A stretch of 64,000 nucleotides of DNA from Lysobacter sp. (GTDB taxonomy: Bacteria > Pseudomonadota > Gammaproteobacteria > Xanthomonadales > Xanthomonadaceae). The stretch is taken from contig WYBC01000043.1 in assembly GCA_011526085.1 (NCBI GenBank), positions 84,265-148,264 of the forward strand. The letters run 5' to 3'. Shown here piece after piece: positions 52,094 to 60,552 of the stretch. The position numbers and the translations under genes are program-made. A model generated the notes under the pieces. The model was not told the DNA's origin and searched no databases. It worked only from the letters and a program-made list of their open reading frames with translations. Position 1 is the first letter of the stretch, and the number at the start of each line of letters is the position of its first letter.

Positions 52094-52780
52094 ATGGCCT
52101 CCGCCAAATCCCCGGGCAATGCACCCCCCGCCGCCTCGCGGCCCCGCGGCCGGTCGCCCGGTCGTCCCGCCGCGGACGGTGCGGATCTGCGCGAACGGCT
52201 GCTCGATGCCGCCGTCGCCTGTTTCGCACGCCAGGGCATCGCCGGCAGTTCGCTGCGCGACATCGCCACCGCGGCCGGGGCCACGCCGGCGCTGCTGCAT
52301 TACTACTTCGGCAACCGCGATGCGCTGCTGGACGCGGTGATCGAGGAACGATTGATGCCGGTCACGCAGCATCTGCGCGCGCCGCTGCTGGACGCCGGCG
52401 ACGACCCGCGCGCGCTGATCCGCAGCTTCGTGCGCGCGGTGCTGGCCATCGCGATGGCGCACCCGTGGCTGCCGCAGCTGTGGGTGCGCGAAGTGCTGCA
52501 CGAAGGCGGTGGTCTGCGCCGGCTCATGCAGGAGCGCATCGGCCCGGCGGTGGCGCGCGCCCTGGCCGAGCGCTTCGCGCAGGCGCAGGCGCAGGGCCGG
52601 CTGAATCCGCGGATCGACCCGCGCCTGCTGGTGCCTTCGTTGATCGGCCAGACGATGTTCATGGCCGCGAGCGCGCCGATCTGGCGCGGCCTTTTCGACG
52701 CCGGCGACATCGATGCCGAAGCGATCGGCGATCACGTCCTCACCCTTCTCGAACATGGCCTGGAGCTGCGCGATGCGTAG
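52094..52780 (+). CDS. TetR/AcrR family transcriptional regulator
   Basis: 228 aa. An extended basic Pro/Ala/Arg-rich N-terminus (1-30) precedes a helix-turn-helix at about 32-80 (LLDAAVACFARQGIAGSSLR, then ATPALLHYYFGNRDALLD). The C-terminal ligand-binding domain is about 85-225. It overlaps the next gene by 8 bases and leads an efflux operon, so it probably represses that operon and itself. Confidence 0.92.
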   Translation: MASAKSPGNAPPAASRPRGRSPGRPAADGADLRERLLDAAVACFARQGIAGSSLRDIATAAGATPALLHYYFGNRDALLDAVIEERLMPVTQHLRAPLLDAGDDPRALIRSFVRAVLAIAMAHPWLPQLWVREVLHEGGGLRRLMQERIGPAVARALAERFAQAQAQGRLNPRIDPRLLVPSLIGQTMFMAASAPIWRGLFDAGDIDAEAIGDHVLTLLEHGLELRDA

Positions 52781-53729
52781 ACATTCGTTTTCCCTCGCGC
52801 TGCTGGCGGCACTGCTGCTCGCCGGCTGCGCCGACGACGCGCCGCAGGCGCTGGGCACGCTGGAGTACGACCGCATCGCGTTGCCGGCCCCTTCGGCGGA
52901 GCGGATCGTCTCGGTCGACGTGCGCGAAGGCGACCGCGTGAAGGCCGGCGCCACGCTGATGACCCTGGAGCCCACGCGCATCGCCGCGCAGACCGACGCG
53001 CTGCGCGCGCAGACCGATCAGCAGCGCGAGGTGCTGGCCGAACTGGAGGCGGGTACCCGCGGCGAACAGATCGATCAGGCGCGCGCTCGGGTGGCGAACG
53101 CGCAGGCCGTGGCCCGCGACGCGCGCGCCTATCTCGCGCGCGTGCAGCCGCTGGGGCAACGCCGGCTGGTCGCCGCGGCCGAGGTCGATCGCGCCCGCGC
53201 CGCGGCCGAAAGCGCGGACGCGAACGTGCGGACGGCGCAGGCCGCGCTCGACGAACTGGAACACGGCGCGCGGCGCGAGCGCATCGCGCAGGCGCAGGCC
53301 GCGGTGCGCGCATCCGCGGCGCAGACCGCGGCGCAGGCGGTGACGCTCGACAAATTGACCATCGTCGCCCCGCGCGCGGGACGTATCGACAGCCTGCCTT
53401 ACGAACTCGGCGACCAGGCGCCGGTGGGCGCGCCGCTGGCGATCCTGCTGGTGGGCGACGCGCCGTATGCGCGCGTCTACGTGCCCGAGCCGATGCGTGC
53501 GAACGTGAAGATCGGCGATGCCGCCACCGTGCGCGTCGACGGCCGCGATGCCGCGCTGCGCGGGCGCGTGCGCGCGATCCGCAGCGAACCGAGTTTCACG
53601 CCGTACTACGCGCTGAGCGGCAAGGACGCGGCGCGGCTGAGCTATCTCGCCGAGATCGTCATCGACGGCGGCGGGGATCTGCCGGCCGGGCTGCCGGTGC
53701 GGGTCGAATTCGCGACGGCGAAGCGGTGA
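52773..53729 (+). CDS. HlyD/YbhG-like adaptor lipoprotein
   Basis: 318-aa periplasmic adaptor. The lipobox is LLLAGC (Cys about residue 19). A coiled-coil hairpin (about 75-200) is rich in Ala/Arg/Gln repeats, flanked by lipoyl halves (RIVSVDVREGDRVKAGATLM and KLTIVAPRAGRIDSLPYELG). It pairs with the ABC-2 transporter downstream, as in the YbhG-YbhFSR drug/cation efflux systems. Confidence 0.9.
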   Translation: MRRHSFSLALLAALLLAGCADDAPQALGTLEYDRIALPAPSAERIVSVDVREGDRVKAGATLMTLEPTRIAAQTDALRAQTDQQREVLAELEAGTRGEQIDQARARVANAQAVARDARAYLARVQPLGQRRLVAAAEVDRARAAAESADANVRTAQAALDELEHGARRERIAQAQAAVRASAAQTAAQAVTLDKLTIVAPRAGRIDSLPYELGDQAPVGAPLAILLVGDAPYARVYVPEPMRANVKIGDAATVRVDGRDAALRGRVRAIRSEPSFTPYYALSGKDAARLSYLAEIVIDGGGDLPAGLPVRVEFATAKR

Positions 53730-53733
53730 GTCC

Positions 53734-54729
53734 GTGAACGCCGTCGAACGGACCGGCATGCTGTCCGCCGATCGCCCCGAAGATCGTCCTGCGATCCTCG
53801 CCCGCGGCCTCGGCAAGCACTTCGGCGCGCTGAAGGCCGTCGATGGCGTCGATCTGTGCGTGCCGCGCGCCAATGTCTACGGTTTCCTCGGGCCGAACGG
53901 TTCCGGCAAGTCGACCACCATCCGCATGCTCTGCGGCCTGCTCACGCCGACCGCGGGCGAGATCGAAGTGCTCGGCTTCCGCATTCCCGAGGAGTCGGAG
54001 GCGCTGCGGCGCCGGATCGGCTACATGACCCAGAAGTTCTCGCTGTACGAGGATCTGACGGTGCGCGAGAACCTCGAATTCCTCGCCGAGGTGCAGGGCC
54101 TGAAACGGCCGCAGCGCAAGGTGCGGATCGACGCGTTGATCGAGGCCTACGATTTCGCCGATCGCCAGAAACAGCTCGCGGGCACGATGAGCGGCGGGCA
54201 GAAGCAGCGCCTCGCTCTCGCCGGTGCGATCGTGCATGCGCCGGAGCTGCTGTTCCTCGATGAACCCACCAGCGCGGTCGATCCCGAATCGCGTCGCGAT
54301 TTCTGGGAAAAACTCTTCGACCTCGCCGACGCCGGCACCACCATCCTCGTGTCCACGCATTACATGGACGAGGCCGAACGCTGCCATCGCATCGCGATCC
54401 TGGACACCGGGCGTCTGGTCGCCGACGGCACCCCGGCCGAGCTGACCCGCGCGCTTGCCGGACGCACGCTCGGCGTGCGCGCGCCCGAACCGCGACGCGC
54501 GCAGAGCGCGCTGCATGGCGCGCCCGGCGTGCTCAGCGTCGCCCAGATCGGCAACGAACTGCGGGTGTTGACCGTCGCCGGCGGCGACGCGGCGCAGTTG
54601 CAGGCTTGGCTGCGGCAGGCGGGCATCCACGGCGAGGTCATGGACATCGAGCCGAACCTGGAAGACGTGTTCGTCTCCGCGACCAGCCACCGCGACGGCC
54701 GCGGCGTACATGGGGCGAGGACGGCATGA
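53734..54729 (+). CDS. ABC-2 type exporter ATP-binding protein (YbhF-like)
   Basis: 331 aa, GTG start 4 bases after the adaptor. Walker A GPNGSGKST, signature MSGGQKQRLALA, Walker B LLFLDEPTSAVD and H-loop VSTHYMDEAE. A C-terminal extension (about 245-331) has the DUF4162-like ABC-2 regulatory segment ending MDIEPNLEDVFVSAT. It is single-domain, unlike the duplicated YbhF. It overlaps the permease gene by 4 bases. Confidence 0.93.
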   Translation: MNAVERTGMLSADRPEDRPAILARGLGKHFGALKAVDGVDLCVPRANVYGFLGPNGSGKSTTIRMLCGLLTPTAGEIEVLGFRIPEESEALRRRIGYMTQKFSLYEDLTVRENLEFLAEVQGLKRPQRKVRIDALIEAYDFADRQKQLAGTMSGGQKQRLALAGAIVHAPELLFLDEPTSAVDPESRRDFWEKLFDLADAGTTILVSTHYMDEAERCHRIAILDTGRLVADGTPAELTRALAGRTLGVRAPEPRRAQSALHGAPGVLSVAQIGNELRVLTVAGGDAAQLQAWLRQAGIHGEVMDIEPNLEDVFVSATSHRDGRGVHGARTA

Positions 54730-55808
54730 AATTCGCGCAGATCTTCGCGGTGATGGTGAAGGAGCTGCGGCAGATGCGTCGCGACCGGCTCACGCTCGGG
54801 ATGATGATCGGCATTCCGACCCTGCAGCTGATGCTGTTCGGATTCGCGATCAATCCCGACGTGCGCAATCTGCCCGCCGCCGTCGCCGACATGGCCGGCA
54901 CCGCGGGTTCGCGCGCGCTGGCGCAGGACATGCTGGCCACCGGCGTGATCCGTCAGGTCGCGCCGGCGCGCACGCCGCAGGACATCGACGCGCTGCTCGA
55001 TCGCGGCCGGATCAAGATCGGCGTGGTGATTCCGCGCGATTACGAACGCCGTCGGCTCGACGGCCGCGAAGCGGTGCAGGTGGTCGTCGACGGCAGCGAC
55101 ACCTCGGTGCAGGCGACCGCGCGCCAGCTCGCGGCGATGCCGCTGGACGGCGGTAGCGGGCTGAAGACCGCGTCCATTTCGGTGTTGCCGCTGTACAACC
55201 CGGAGCGGCGTTCGGCGGTGAACATCGTGCCCAGCCTGATCGGCGTGATCCTCACCATGACCATGGTGATGTTCACCGCGATGGCGATCGTGCGCGAACG
55301 CGAGCGCGGCAATCTGGAATTGCTGATCACCACCCCGGTGTCCAGCGCGGAGCTGATGATCGGCAAGGTGCTGCCCTACGTCGGCGTCGGCCTGGTGCAG
55401 ACCAGCGTGGTCCTGCTGCTGGGGATGACCGTGTTCGACGTCCCGGTGCGCGGCAGCCTGATCGACGTCTACGGCGCGGCGATGCTGCTGATCGTGGCCA
55501 ACCTCTCGCTCGGCCTGATGGTGTCCACCCGCGCGCAGACCCAGTTCCAGGCGATGCAGATGGCGTTCTTCCTGTTCCTGCCGTCGATCCTGCTGTCGGG
55601 TTTCATGTTCCCGTTCGACGGCATGCCGGTCGCGGCGCAGTGGATCGCGGAAGTGCTGCCGCTGACCCATTTCGTGCGCCTGATCCGCGGGGTGATGCTG
55701 CGCGGCGCGGATCTGTCGGCGCTGTGGCCCGATGCGCTGGCGCTGATCGCCTTCACCGCGGTGATGATGACGCTGGCGATCGCGCGGTTCCGCAAGCGGC
55801 TGGATTGA
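54726..55808 (+). CDS. ABC-2 type permease (YbhS/YbhR-like)
   Basis: 360-aa permease. The first helix follows MVKELRQMRRDRLTLGMMIG; a large extracytoplasmic loop (about 45-165) comes next. Five C-terminal helices include VRERERGNLELLITTPVSSA and LPLTHFVRLIRGVMLRGADL, diagnostic of ABC-2 permeases. Only one permease gene is present, so it probably forms a homodimer. Convergent with the next gene across a strong hairpin. Confidence 0.93.
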   Translation: MKFAQIFAVMVKELRQMRRDRLTLGMMIGIPTLQLMLFGFAINPDVRNLPAAVADMAGTAGSRALAQDMLATGVIRQVAPARTPQDIDALLDRGRIKIGVVIPRDYERRRLDGREAVQVVVDGSDTSVQATARQLAAMPLDGGSGLKTASISVLPLYNPERRSAVNIVPSLIGVILTMTMVMFTAMAIVRERERGNLELLITTPVSSAELMIGKVLPYVGVGLVQTSVVLLLGMTVFDVPVRGSLIDVYGAAMLLIVANLSLGLMVSTRAQTQFQAMQMAFFLFLPSILLSGFMFPFDGMPVAAQWIAEVLPLTHFVRLIRGVMLRGADLSALWPDALALIAFTAVMMTLAIARFRKRLD

Positions 55809-55852
55809 AACGATTCGATCGAGGCGCCTGCATCGATGCGCGACGCGATGCC

Positions 55853-55877
55853 GGCCCCGGGCATGTTGCCCGGGGCC
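55853..55877. terminator. Strong hairpin between convergent genes
   Basis: Perfect 11-bp stem GGCCCCGGGCA/TGCCCGGGGCC with a TGT loop. It has no T-run, but it sits midway between convergent stops (55808 and 55885). Confidence 0.6.
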
Positions 55878-55884
55878 GCGGCGA

Positions 55885-56898
55885 TCATCGCAGGGCGTGC
55901 GTCTTCGCGCTGGGTGCTGGCCTGACCCGGCGATACGCCCTGATCGCGCAGTGGATCAGGCTGAACGCGGCGATCAGCGCCATCAGGACCTTCGCGGTGC
56001 CGTCGCTGTGCGCCGAGAGGAAGATCGGGCCGTCCACGACCGCCCACAGCATCGCTGCGCAGGTGATCAGGACCAGCACCGTTTCGATGCGCCGCAGCGT
56101 CGGCGTCCACCGGCCCTGCACCATCGCGGCGAGGCCGAGCGGCACGTTCACCGCGACCAGCGCGAGCAGCACGAAGGCCGGGCCGCGCAGGAACGAATCG
56201 GTGTAGGTCAGCGCCGTGTACGCCGCCGGTGCGGCGTTGCCGCGCCAGACGATGTCGAGGATCCAGCGCGGTTCGATCAGCAGGGCGATGCCGCAGAGCA
56301 TGCCGACCAGCCCCAGTGCCAACGCCGTGCGGCCGCCGGTGATGTGATCGGCCGAACGAGGCGTCCATGTCGATTCGCGCGGACGGCGTCGCCGCGACGC
56401 CGCCGCCATGGCGAAGCCCGTGACCAGCACGCCCGGCCACCACAGCGACGAGACCACGGTGCCGCCCAGCCACTGGCCGAGCAGGGTCAGCGCATGTCCC
56501 AGGTCCCAGCCGTCTTCGGCGCTGCGCTGCAGCAATTCCAGCAGCCCGAGGCTCCAGATCACCGCCATCCCGACGACGCTCCAGACCAGAAAGGTGCGGC
56601 CGTCGACCGGATCGACGATGGTCAACGTCGGGCGATAGCGTGCGGCCACGTCCGCGGGCCTGCCGAAGCCGCGCAGGAAGGCCAGCGTCGTGGCGTCGTC
56701 GAGCGGCCGCCCGGCGGCATCCGCCTTCGCCTGCAGTTCTTCCTGCAGCAGGGCGCGCAGTTCGAACGCCACGTCGTTGCGCTGCGCCCGCGGCAAGCGC
56801 ACGGCGACATCGGCGACGTAGGCTTCGATGAGATCGTCCGCGCCGGACTGAGTGCCCGGGGGCGTGTTTCGATGGCTGTTCATGTCGGTGCCCTTCAT
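55885..56898 (-). CDS. DUF1700/HAAS-like signalling membrane protein
   Basis: 337 aa. The N-terminal HAAS-like helical segment (about 20-90, DLIEAYVADVAVRLPRAQRN; FLRGFGRPADVAARYRP) is typical of membrane proteins encoded with PadR repressors. About six transmembrane helices follow with no recognised enzyme motif. AGGAGGAC lies seven bases before the ATG, which starts one base after the PadR stop. Probably co-expressed with and controlled by PadR. Function unknown. Confidence 0.78.
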   Translation of the reverse strand: MKGTDMNSHRNTPPGTQSGADDLIEAYVADVAVRLPRAQRNDVAFELRALLQEELQAKADAAGRPLDDATTLAFLRGFGRPADVAARYRPTLTIVDPVDGRTFLVWSVVGMAVIWSLGLLELLQRSAEDGWDLGHALTLLGQWLGGTVVSSLWWPGVLVTGFAMAAASRRRRPRESTWTPRSADHITGGRTALALGLVGMLCGIALLIEPRWILDIVWRGNAAPAAYTALTYTDSFLRGPAFVLLALVAVNVPLGLAAMVQGRWTPTLRRIETVLVLITCAAMLWAVVDGPIFLSAHSDGTAKVLMALIAAFSLIHCAIRAYRRVRPAPSAKTHALR

Positions 56899-56899
56899 G

Positions 56900-57235
56900 T
56901 CAGTCCTCCTTGAGGAGTCGATGCATCGTGGTGTTCATGCCCTGCCACGACTCGGTGAGTTTCTTCAGCAGTGCGAGTCCATCCGCGTTGACGGCGTAGT
57001 AACGCCGCGGTGGACCGTCCTGGATCTTCCATTCGCTGGTCAGGAAGCCCTGGGTTTCCAGTCGACGCAGCAGGGGATACAGCGTGCCTTCCTCGATGAC
57101 CATGCCCCTGTCCGCCAGCGCCTGGCGCAGTTCGTAGCCGTAGCGCGGGGCCCGCAGCTGCGACAGCGTGGCCAGCACCAGCACCCCGCGCCGCAGCTCG
57201 AGTTCGAGTTTTCCGAAGGCATCCGTATCGACCAT
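56900..57235 (-). CDS. PadR family transcriptional regulator
   Basis: 111-aa winged-helix repressor with the core ATLSQLRAPRYGYELRQAL, the wing IEEGTLYPLLRRLE and DGPPRRYYAVNADG. The longer open frame upstream lacks a credible start. The short leader and the palindrome just upstream suggest autoregulation. Confidence 0.93.
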   Translation of the reverse strand: MVDTDAFGKLELELRRGVLVLATLSQLRAPRYGYELRQALADRGMVIEEGTLYPLLRRLETQGFLTSEWKIQDGPPRRYYAVNADGLALLKKLTESWQGMNTTMHRLLKED

Positions 57236-57240
57236 GGGCC

Positions 57241-57271
57241 GCACAGTACTGTGCGAAACACAGTATGTCAA
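57241..57271 (-). promoter_or_regulatory. padR promoter with overlapping palindromic operator
   Basis: On the minus strand TTGACA, a 17-bp spacer and TACTGT lie just upstream of the padR ATG. The -10 is inside the perfect 14-bp palindrome GCACAGTACTGTGC (57241-57254), and TACTGTG recurs in the spacer. The layout fits repression by steric blocking. Confidence 0.55.
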
Positions 57272-57355
57272 CCGCCGGAAGCGCCCGCGGGACGACCGCG
57301 CACACGAAGGGCCTTGCGGGGGCGTTTTCGCGCGATCGCGGCGCGAGACTGCAAT

Positions 57356-57378
57356 GGCGGGCCGAGGGCCCGCCCTAC
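57356..57378 (-). repeat. GTAG REP hairpin supplying the metX stop codon
   Basis: Minus-strand GTAG followed by the stem GGCGGGCC/GGCCCGCC. The TAG at 57375-57377 ends metX. Confidence 0.85.
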
Positions 57379-58490
57379 AGCGAATCGAGGAAGCCCTGCA
57401 CCGCCGGTCCGAAGCGGGCGATGTCGACCAGGAACGCATCGTGGCCCTGCGGCGAGGGCAGGGCCAGGCATTGGGCATCGGTGCCGCCGGCCAGCAGGCC
57501 GTCGGCGATTTCCTGCTGCTGCTGGATCGGGAACAGGATGTCGGTATAGACGCCGATCGCCAGCGCGCGGTTCACGCGCACTTTCGACAGGCCTTCTTCA
57601 CAGGTGCCGTGGCAGGATTCGCCGAGATCGAACCAGTCCATCGAGCGGCTGAGGTAGAGATAGCAGTTCGGATCGAAGCGGCGCACGAAACGGCGCGCAT
57701 GGCCTTCGAGATAGCTTTCGACCTCGAATTCCAGGCCGAACGGGTCGTCGCCGACGCGGCGGTCGGCGTCCAGGCGCACGCGACCGAAGCGGCCGTCCCA
57801 CTCCAGCGCCGAGCGGTAGGTGATCACGCCGAGCTTGCGCGCCATGCGCATGCCGGCTTCGGGGTAGGCGTCGTCGTCGTACTCGCCCAGGTTCCACTGC
57901 GGATCGAGGCGGATCGCCTCCCGCTGCAGCGAGCGGATCGCGATCGAGAACGGCAGCGCGCGCGCGGCGCCGGAGATGTTGATGTGGCCGTGCGCGATGC
58001 CGGGAAAGCGCTGCAGCAGCGCCAGCGCGACCATGCCGCCCATCGAATTGCCGATGACGCAGGCCAGACGTTCGACGCCGAGCGCGCGGACCACGTGCGC
58101 GGCGGCGTCGGCGCCGTCCTCGACCGACAGCTCGGGGAAATCGAGCCGATAGCTGCGGCCGGTGTCGGGGTCGATCGACGCGGGACCGGTCGAGCCCTTG
58201 CAACTGCCGAGCGAATTCACGCAGATCACGAACCAGCGACGGGTGTCGATGTATTTGCCGGGCCCGAGCATCGATTCCCACCAGCCCGGTTCGGGATTGC
58301 CGGCATGGCTGGCGGCATGCGCATCGGGCGAGAGCCCGGTGAGGATCAGGATGGCGTTGCCGCCGTCGGCATCCAGTGCGCCCCAGGTTTCGTAGGCCAT
58401 GCGCGCGCCATGCAGGGCGCCGCCGCGCTTCATCGGGAACGGTGAGGGCAGGTCGATGAAGCGGCTGCCTGGCGGAATGAATTCGGTCAT
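57375..58490 (-). CDS. metX: Homoserine/serine O-acyltransferase, MetX family
   Basis: 371-aa alpha/beta-hydrolase-fold acyltransferase with the nucleophile Ser149 in VIGNSMGGMVAL, His near the end in GHDAFLVD, and the MetX landmarks LTGLSPDAHA and SLGSCKGSTGP. It activates homoserine or serine for methionine or cysteine synthesis. Xanthomonadaceae MetX proteins have been reported as succinyltransferases, including serine O-succinyltransferases, so substrate and acyl donor are uncertain. The start MTEFIPPG is preferred; an ATG at 58511 would add seven residues. The TAG stop lies in a REP. Confidence 0.9.
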   Translation of the reverse strand: MTEFIPPGSRFIDLPSPFPMKRGGALHGARMAYETWGALDADGGNAILILTGLSPDAHAASHAGNPEPGWWESMLGPGKYIDTRRWFVICVNSLGSCKGSTGPASIDPDTGRSYRLDFPELSVEDGADAAAHVVRALGVERLACVIGNSMGGMVALALLQRFPGIAHGHINISGAARALPFSIAIRSLQREAIRLDPQWNLGEYDDDAYPEAGMRMARKLGVITYRSALEWDGRFGRVRLDADRRVGDDPFGLEFEVESYLEGHARRFVRRFDPNCYLYLSRSMDWFDLGESCHGTCEEGLSKVRVNRALAIGVYTDILFPIQQQQEIADGLLAGGTDAQCLALPSPQGHDAFLVDIARFGPAVQGFLDSL

Positions 58491-58573
58491 CCTTGCGATC
58501 CGGTCGTTCATCTGGGGCGGAAGCGCGGATCGTACGCGATGGACTGCGGTTTTCCGAGGACGCCGCCGTCGGA

Positions 58574-59533
58574 TCAGCGTTCCACGAAGCGCCCGGCGCG
58601 CCGCAGCGTCGCCTTCACCGGCAGGTGATCCGAGCCGATATCGGGCCCGCGCGCGGTTTCGCCGCGCCGCCAGTGCGCGCTGGCCAGCACATGATCGATC
58701 GGAATGCCGATATGCCGCCCGGGCCAGGTCGGCGCGCTGCCGGTGGCGCGGAACAGGCCGCCGCGCGCTGCGCCGGCCAGTGCGGTCGACCACGGCGTGG
58801 CGTTGAGATCGCCTGCGACCACCATGGGTGTTGCGGCCGCGCCGCCCGCCAGCATCCGCAGCAGGCGATCGCGTTCCTCGTGCCAGTGCGGCGCCATCGG
58901 CGGCATCGGATGCACGGCGACGACGCGCACCACGGTGCCGTCCAGCGCGATGTCCGCGCCCAGCGAAGGAATGCCGTCGACGCTGTCGCGGCGCTCGATG
59001 CGGGCCAGCGGGCGGCGCGACAGCAGGCCGATGCCGAACGCCGATGCGTCCGGCGCGAACGCGCGGTGCGGATAGACATCGGCGAGCGCGTTCGCGAGGG
59101 CGTCGGCGTACGCCGGCGTCAGCTCGGTCAGCATCACCACGTCGGCCGGCTGCGCGCGCAGCCAGGCCGCCAGCGGCGCGGGATCGCGATTCGCGAGATT
59201 GACGTTGGCCGCGACGACCGCCAGCGACGGCCCTTCGCCGGCAAAGGCCGGCAGCATGCGCGACGCGGTGAACAGCGGTAGCGCGGCGAGCGGTGCGAGC
59301 AAGAGCCAGCGCCGGCTGTCCAGCGCGCAGAGCAGGCACAGCGCGAACCACACGGCGGCGTACCACCACTGCCAGTGCGCGGCGAGATCGAGCAGCCAGC
59401 CGAGCGTGCCCGGGGATGCCGGTTGCAGCCGGTTGAGCAGGGGCAGCGCCAGACCAGATGCGCACGGCCACAGCAGCCAGCGCGCGATCGCGGCGATGCG
59501 CCGGGCCGCGCGCGGTGCCCGGCCTGCGGTCAT
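58574..59533 (-). CDS. Endonuclease/exonuclease/phosphatase family membrane protein
   Basis: 319 aa. About three N-terminal hydrophobic helices (15-100) are followed by an EEP domain (about 105-315) with VVAANVNLANRD, VVMLTELTPAYAD, AGDLNATPWS and GSDHLPV, giving the catalytic Glu, Asp/Asn and His set. It is probably membrane-tethered and faces the periplasm. Its ATG overlaps the ccmI stop (ATGA), so it is the last gene of the cytochrome c maturation operon. The substrate (nucleic acid, lipid or sugar phosphate) is unknown. Confidence 0.88.
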   Translation of the reverse strand: MTAGRAPRAARRIAAIARWLLWPCASGLALPLLNRLQPASPGTLGWLLDLAAHWQWWYAAVWFALCLLCALDSRRWLLLAPLAALPLFTASRMLPAFAGEGPSLAVVAANVNLANRDPAPLAAWLRAQPADVVMLTELTPAYADALANALADVYPHRAFAPDASAFGIGLLSRRPLARIERRDSVDGIPSLGADIALDGTVVRVVAVHPMPPMAPHWHEERDRLLRMLAGGAAATPMVVAGDLNATPWSTALAGAARGGLFRATGSAPTWPGRHIGIPIDHVLASAHWRRGETARGPDIGSDHLPVKATLRRAGRFVER

Positions 59534-60552
59534 TGCGCGCCGAGCGTGAGTTCGATCGGGGCTTTCGCCGGCAATGCGACGCGCACCGGCTTCGATTCCA
59601 GATCGCCGTCCTGGCGCATCGGATTGCCGCTTGCGGAGATGCGCGCGATCACTTCGACTTCGCGCAGTGCGGACAGCTTCGCGGTCGGCATCGGGCCGTC
59701 GGCGTCGTCGAGCGTGATGCGCAACGGCAGATCGGCCACGGTGTGCTTCTCCACCGCGACCGGCATCGGCGGGCCGTCGGGGGCGCGTGCGATCACGAAC
59801 ACGGTGGCGTCGCCGCGCAGGCGTACGCGCGCGGCGAAGTCGGGATCGAGCGCGACGCTCACCGTCAGCGCACCGGCGGCATCGGCGGCGGACGGTGCCG
59901 CCGCTTCGGGCAGCGGCGGCAGGCCGGCGTCGAGGCGCGCGGCGTCGATTTCCGCGCGCAGGGTGACGGCGTTTCCGGCGTCGATATCGGCCAGCAGCGA
60001 TTCCCACGTCCGCGCGGCTTCGGCGGGCTTGCCCTGCTGGCGCAGCGCGATGCCGAGGAAGAAGCGCGCGCGCTGGTGGCGCGGGTCGGCCTTCAGTGCG
60101 CGCTGCAGGTAGGCGACGGCTTGCGCGTCGAACATTCGCTGCGCGTCGGCCTGCGCGCGCGCTTCCGCGGCGGCGGCGAGCACGTCGGCGTTGTCGGGCG
60201 CGCGCTTCAGCGCTTCCCGCCACGCTTCGCTGGCCTGCGCGGCCTTGCCGAGGCGGCCGTAGGCGGTGGCCAGCATCACCCAGCCTTCGTGATCGGGAAA
60301 CTCGTCGCGCTTGCGTTCGAGCTGCGCGACCGCTTCCTCGAGCGTGTCCGGCCGCTCGACCATGGCGGCGTCGAGCGCGACCGGCGTGCCCACGAGGTGA
60401 TACAGCACGGCCGCGAGGATGCTGAATCCGCCGAGCAGGGCGGCGGCGGAACGCGGTCGCGCGCGCCACAGCGGGCGCAGCACGAAGCCGAGGGCGACCA
60501 GGGTGGCGGTGGCCGCAAGCAGGGCGAAGACGAGCGCAGCGGAACCTTGCAT
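59530..60552 (-). CDS. ccmI: Cytochrome c biogenesis TPR protein CcmI
   Basis: 340-aa apocytochrome c chaperone. Two N-terminal transmembrane helices (about 5-60) flank FVLRPLWRARPRS. Periplasmic TPR repeats include GWVMLATAYGRLGKAAQASE and ARFFLGIALRQQGKPAEAAR. A C-terminal beta-rich domain (about 225-340) includes TVFVIARAPDGPPMPVAVEK. It brings apocytochrome to the CcmF/CcmH ligation module. It overlaps its neighbours at both ends. Confidence 0.92.
   Translation of the reverse strand: MQGSAALVFALLAATATLVALGFVLRPLWRARPRSAAALLGGFSILAAVLYHLVGTPVALDAAMVERPDTLEEAVAQLERKRDEFPDHEGWVMLATAYGRLGKAAQASEAWREALKRAPDNADVLAAAAEARAQADAQRMFDAQAVAYLQRALKADPRHQRARFFLGIALRQQGKPAEAARTWESLLADIDAGNAVTLRAEIDAARLDAGLPPLPEAAAPSAADAAGALTVSVALDPDFAARVRLRGDATVFVIARAPDGPPMPVAVEKHTVADLPLRITLDDADGPMPTAKLSALREVEVIARISASGNPMRQDGDLESKPVRVALPAKAPIELTLGAQ

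Noticed and set aside
58491..58573. SAM riboswitch upstream of metX
   Set aside because: Only 83 bases separate it from the neighbouring gene, with no multi-helix SAM-binding fold visible.
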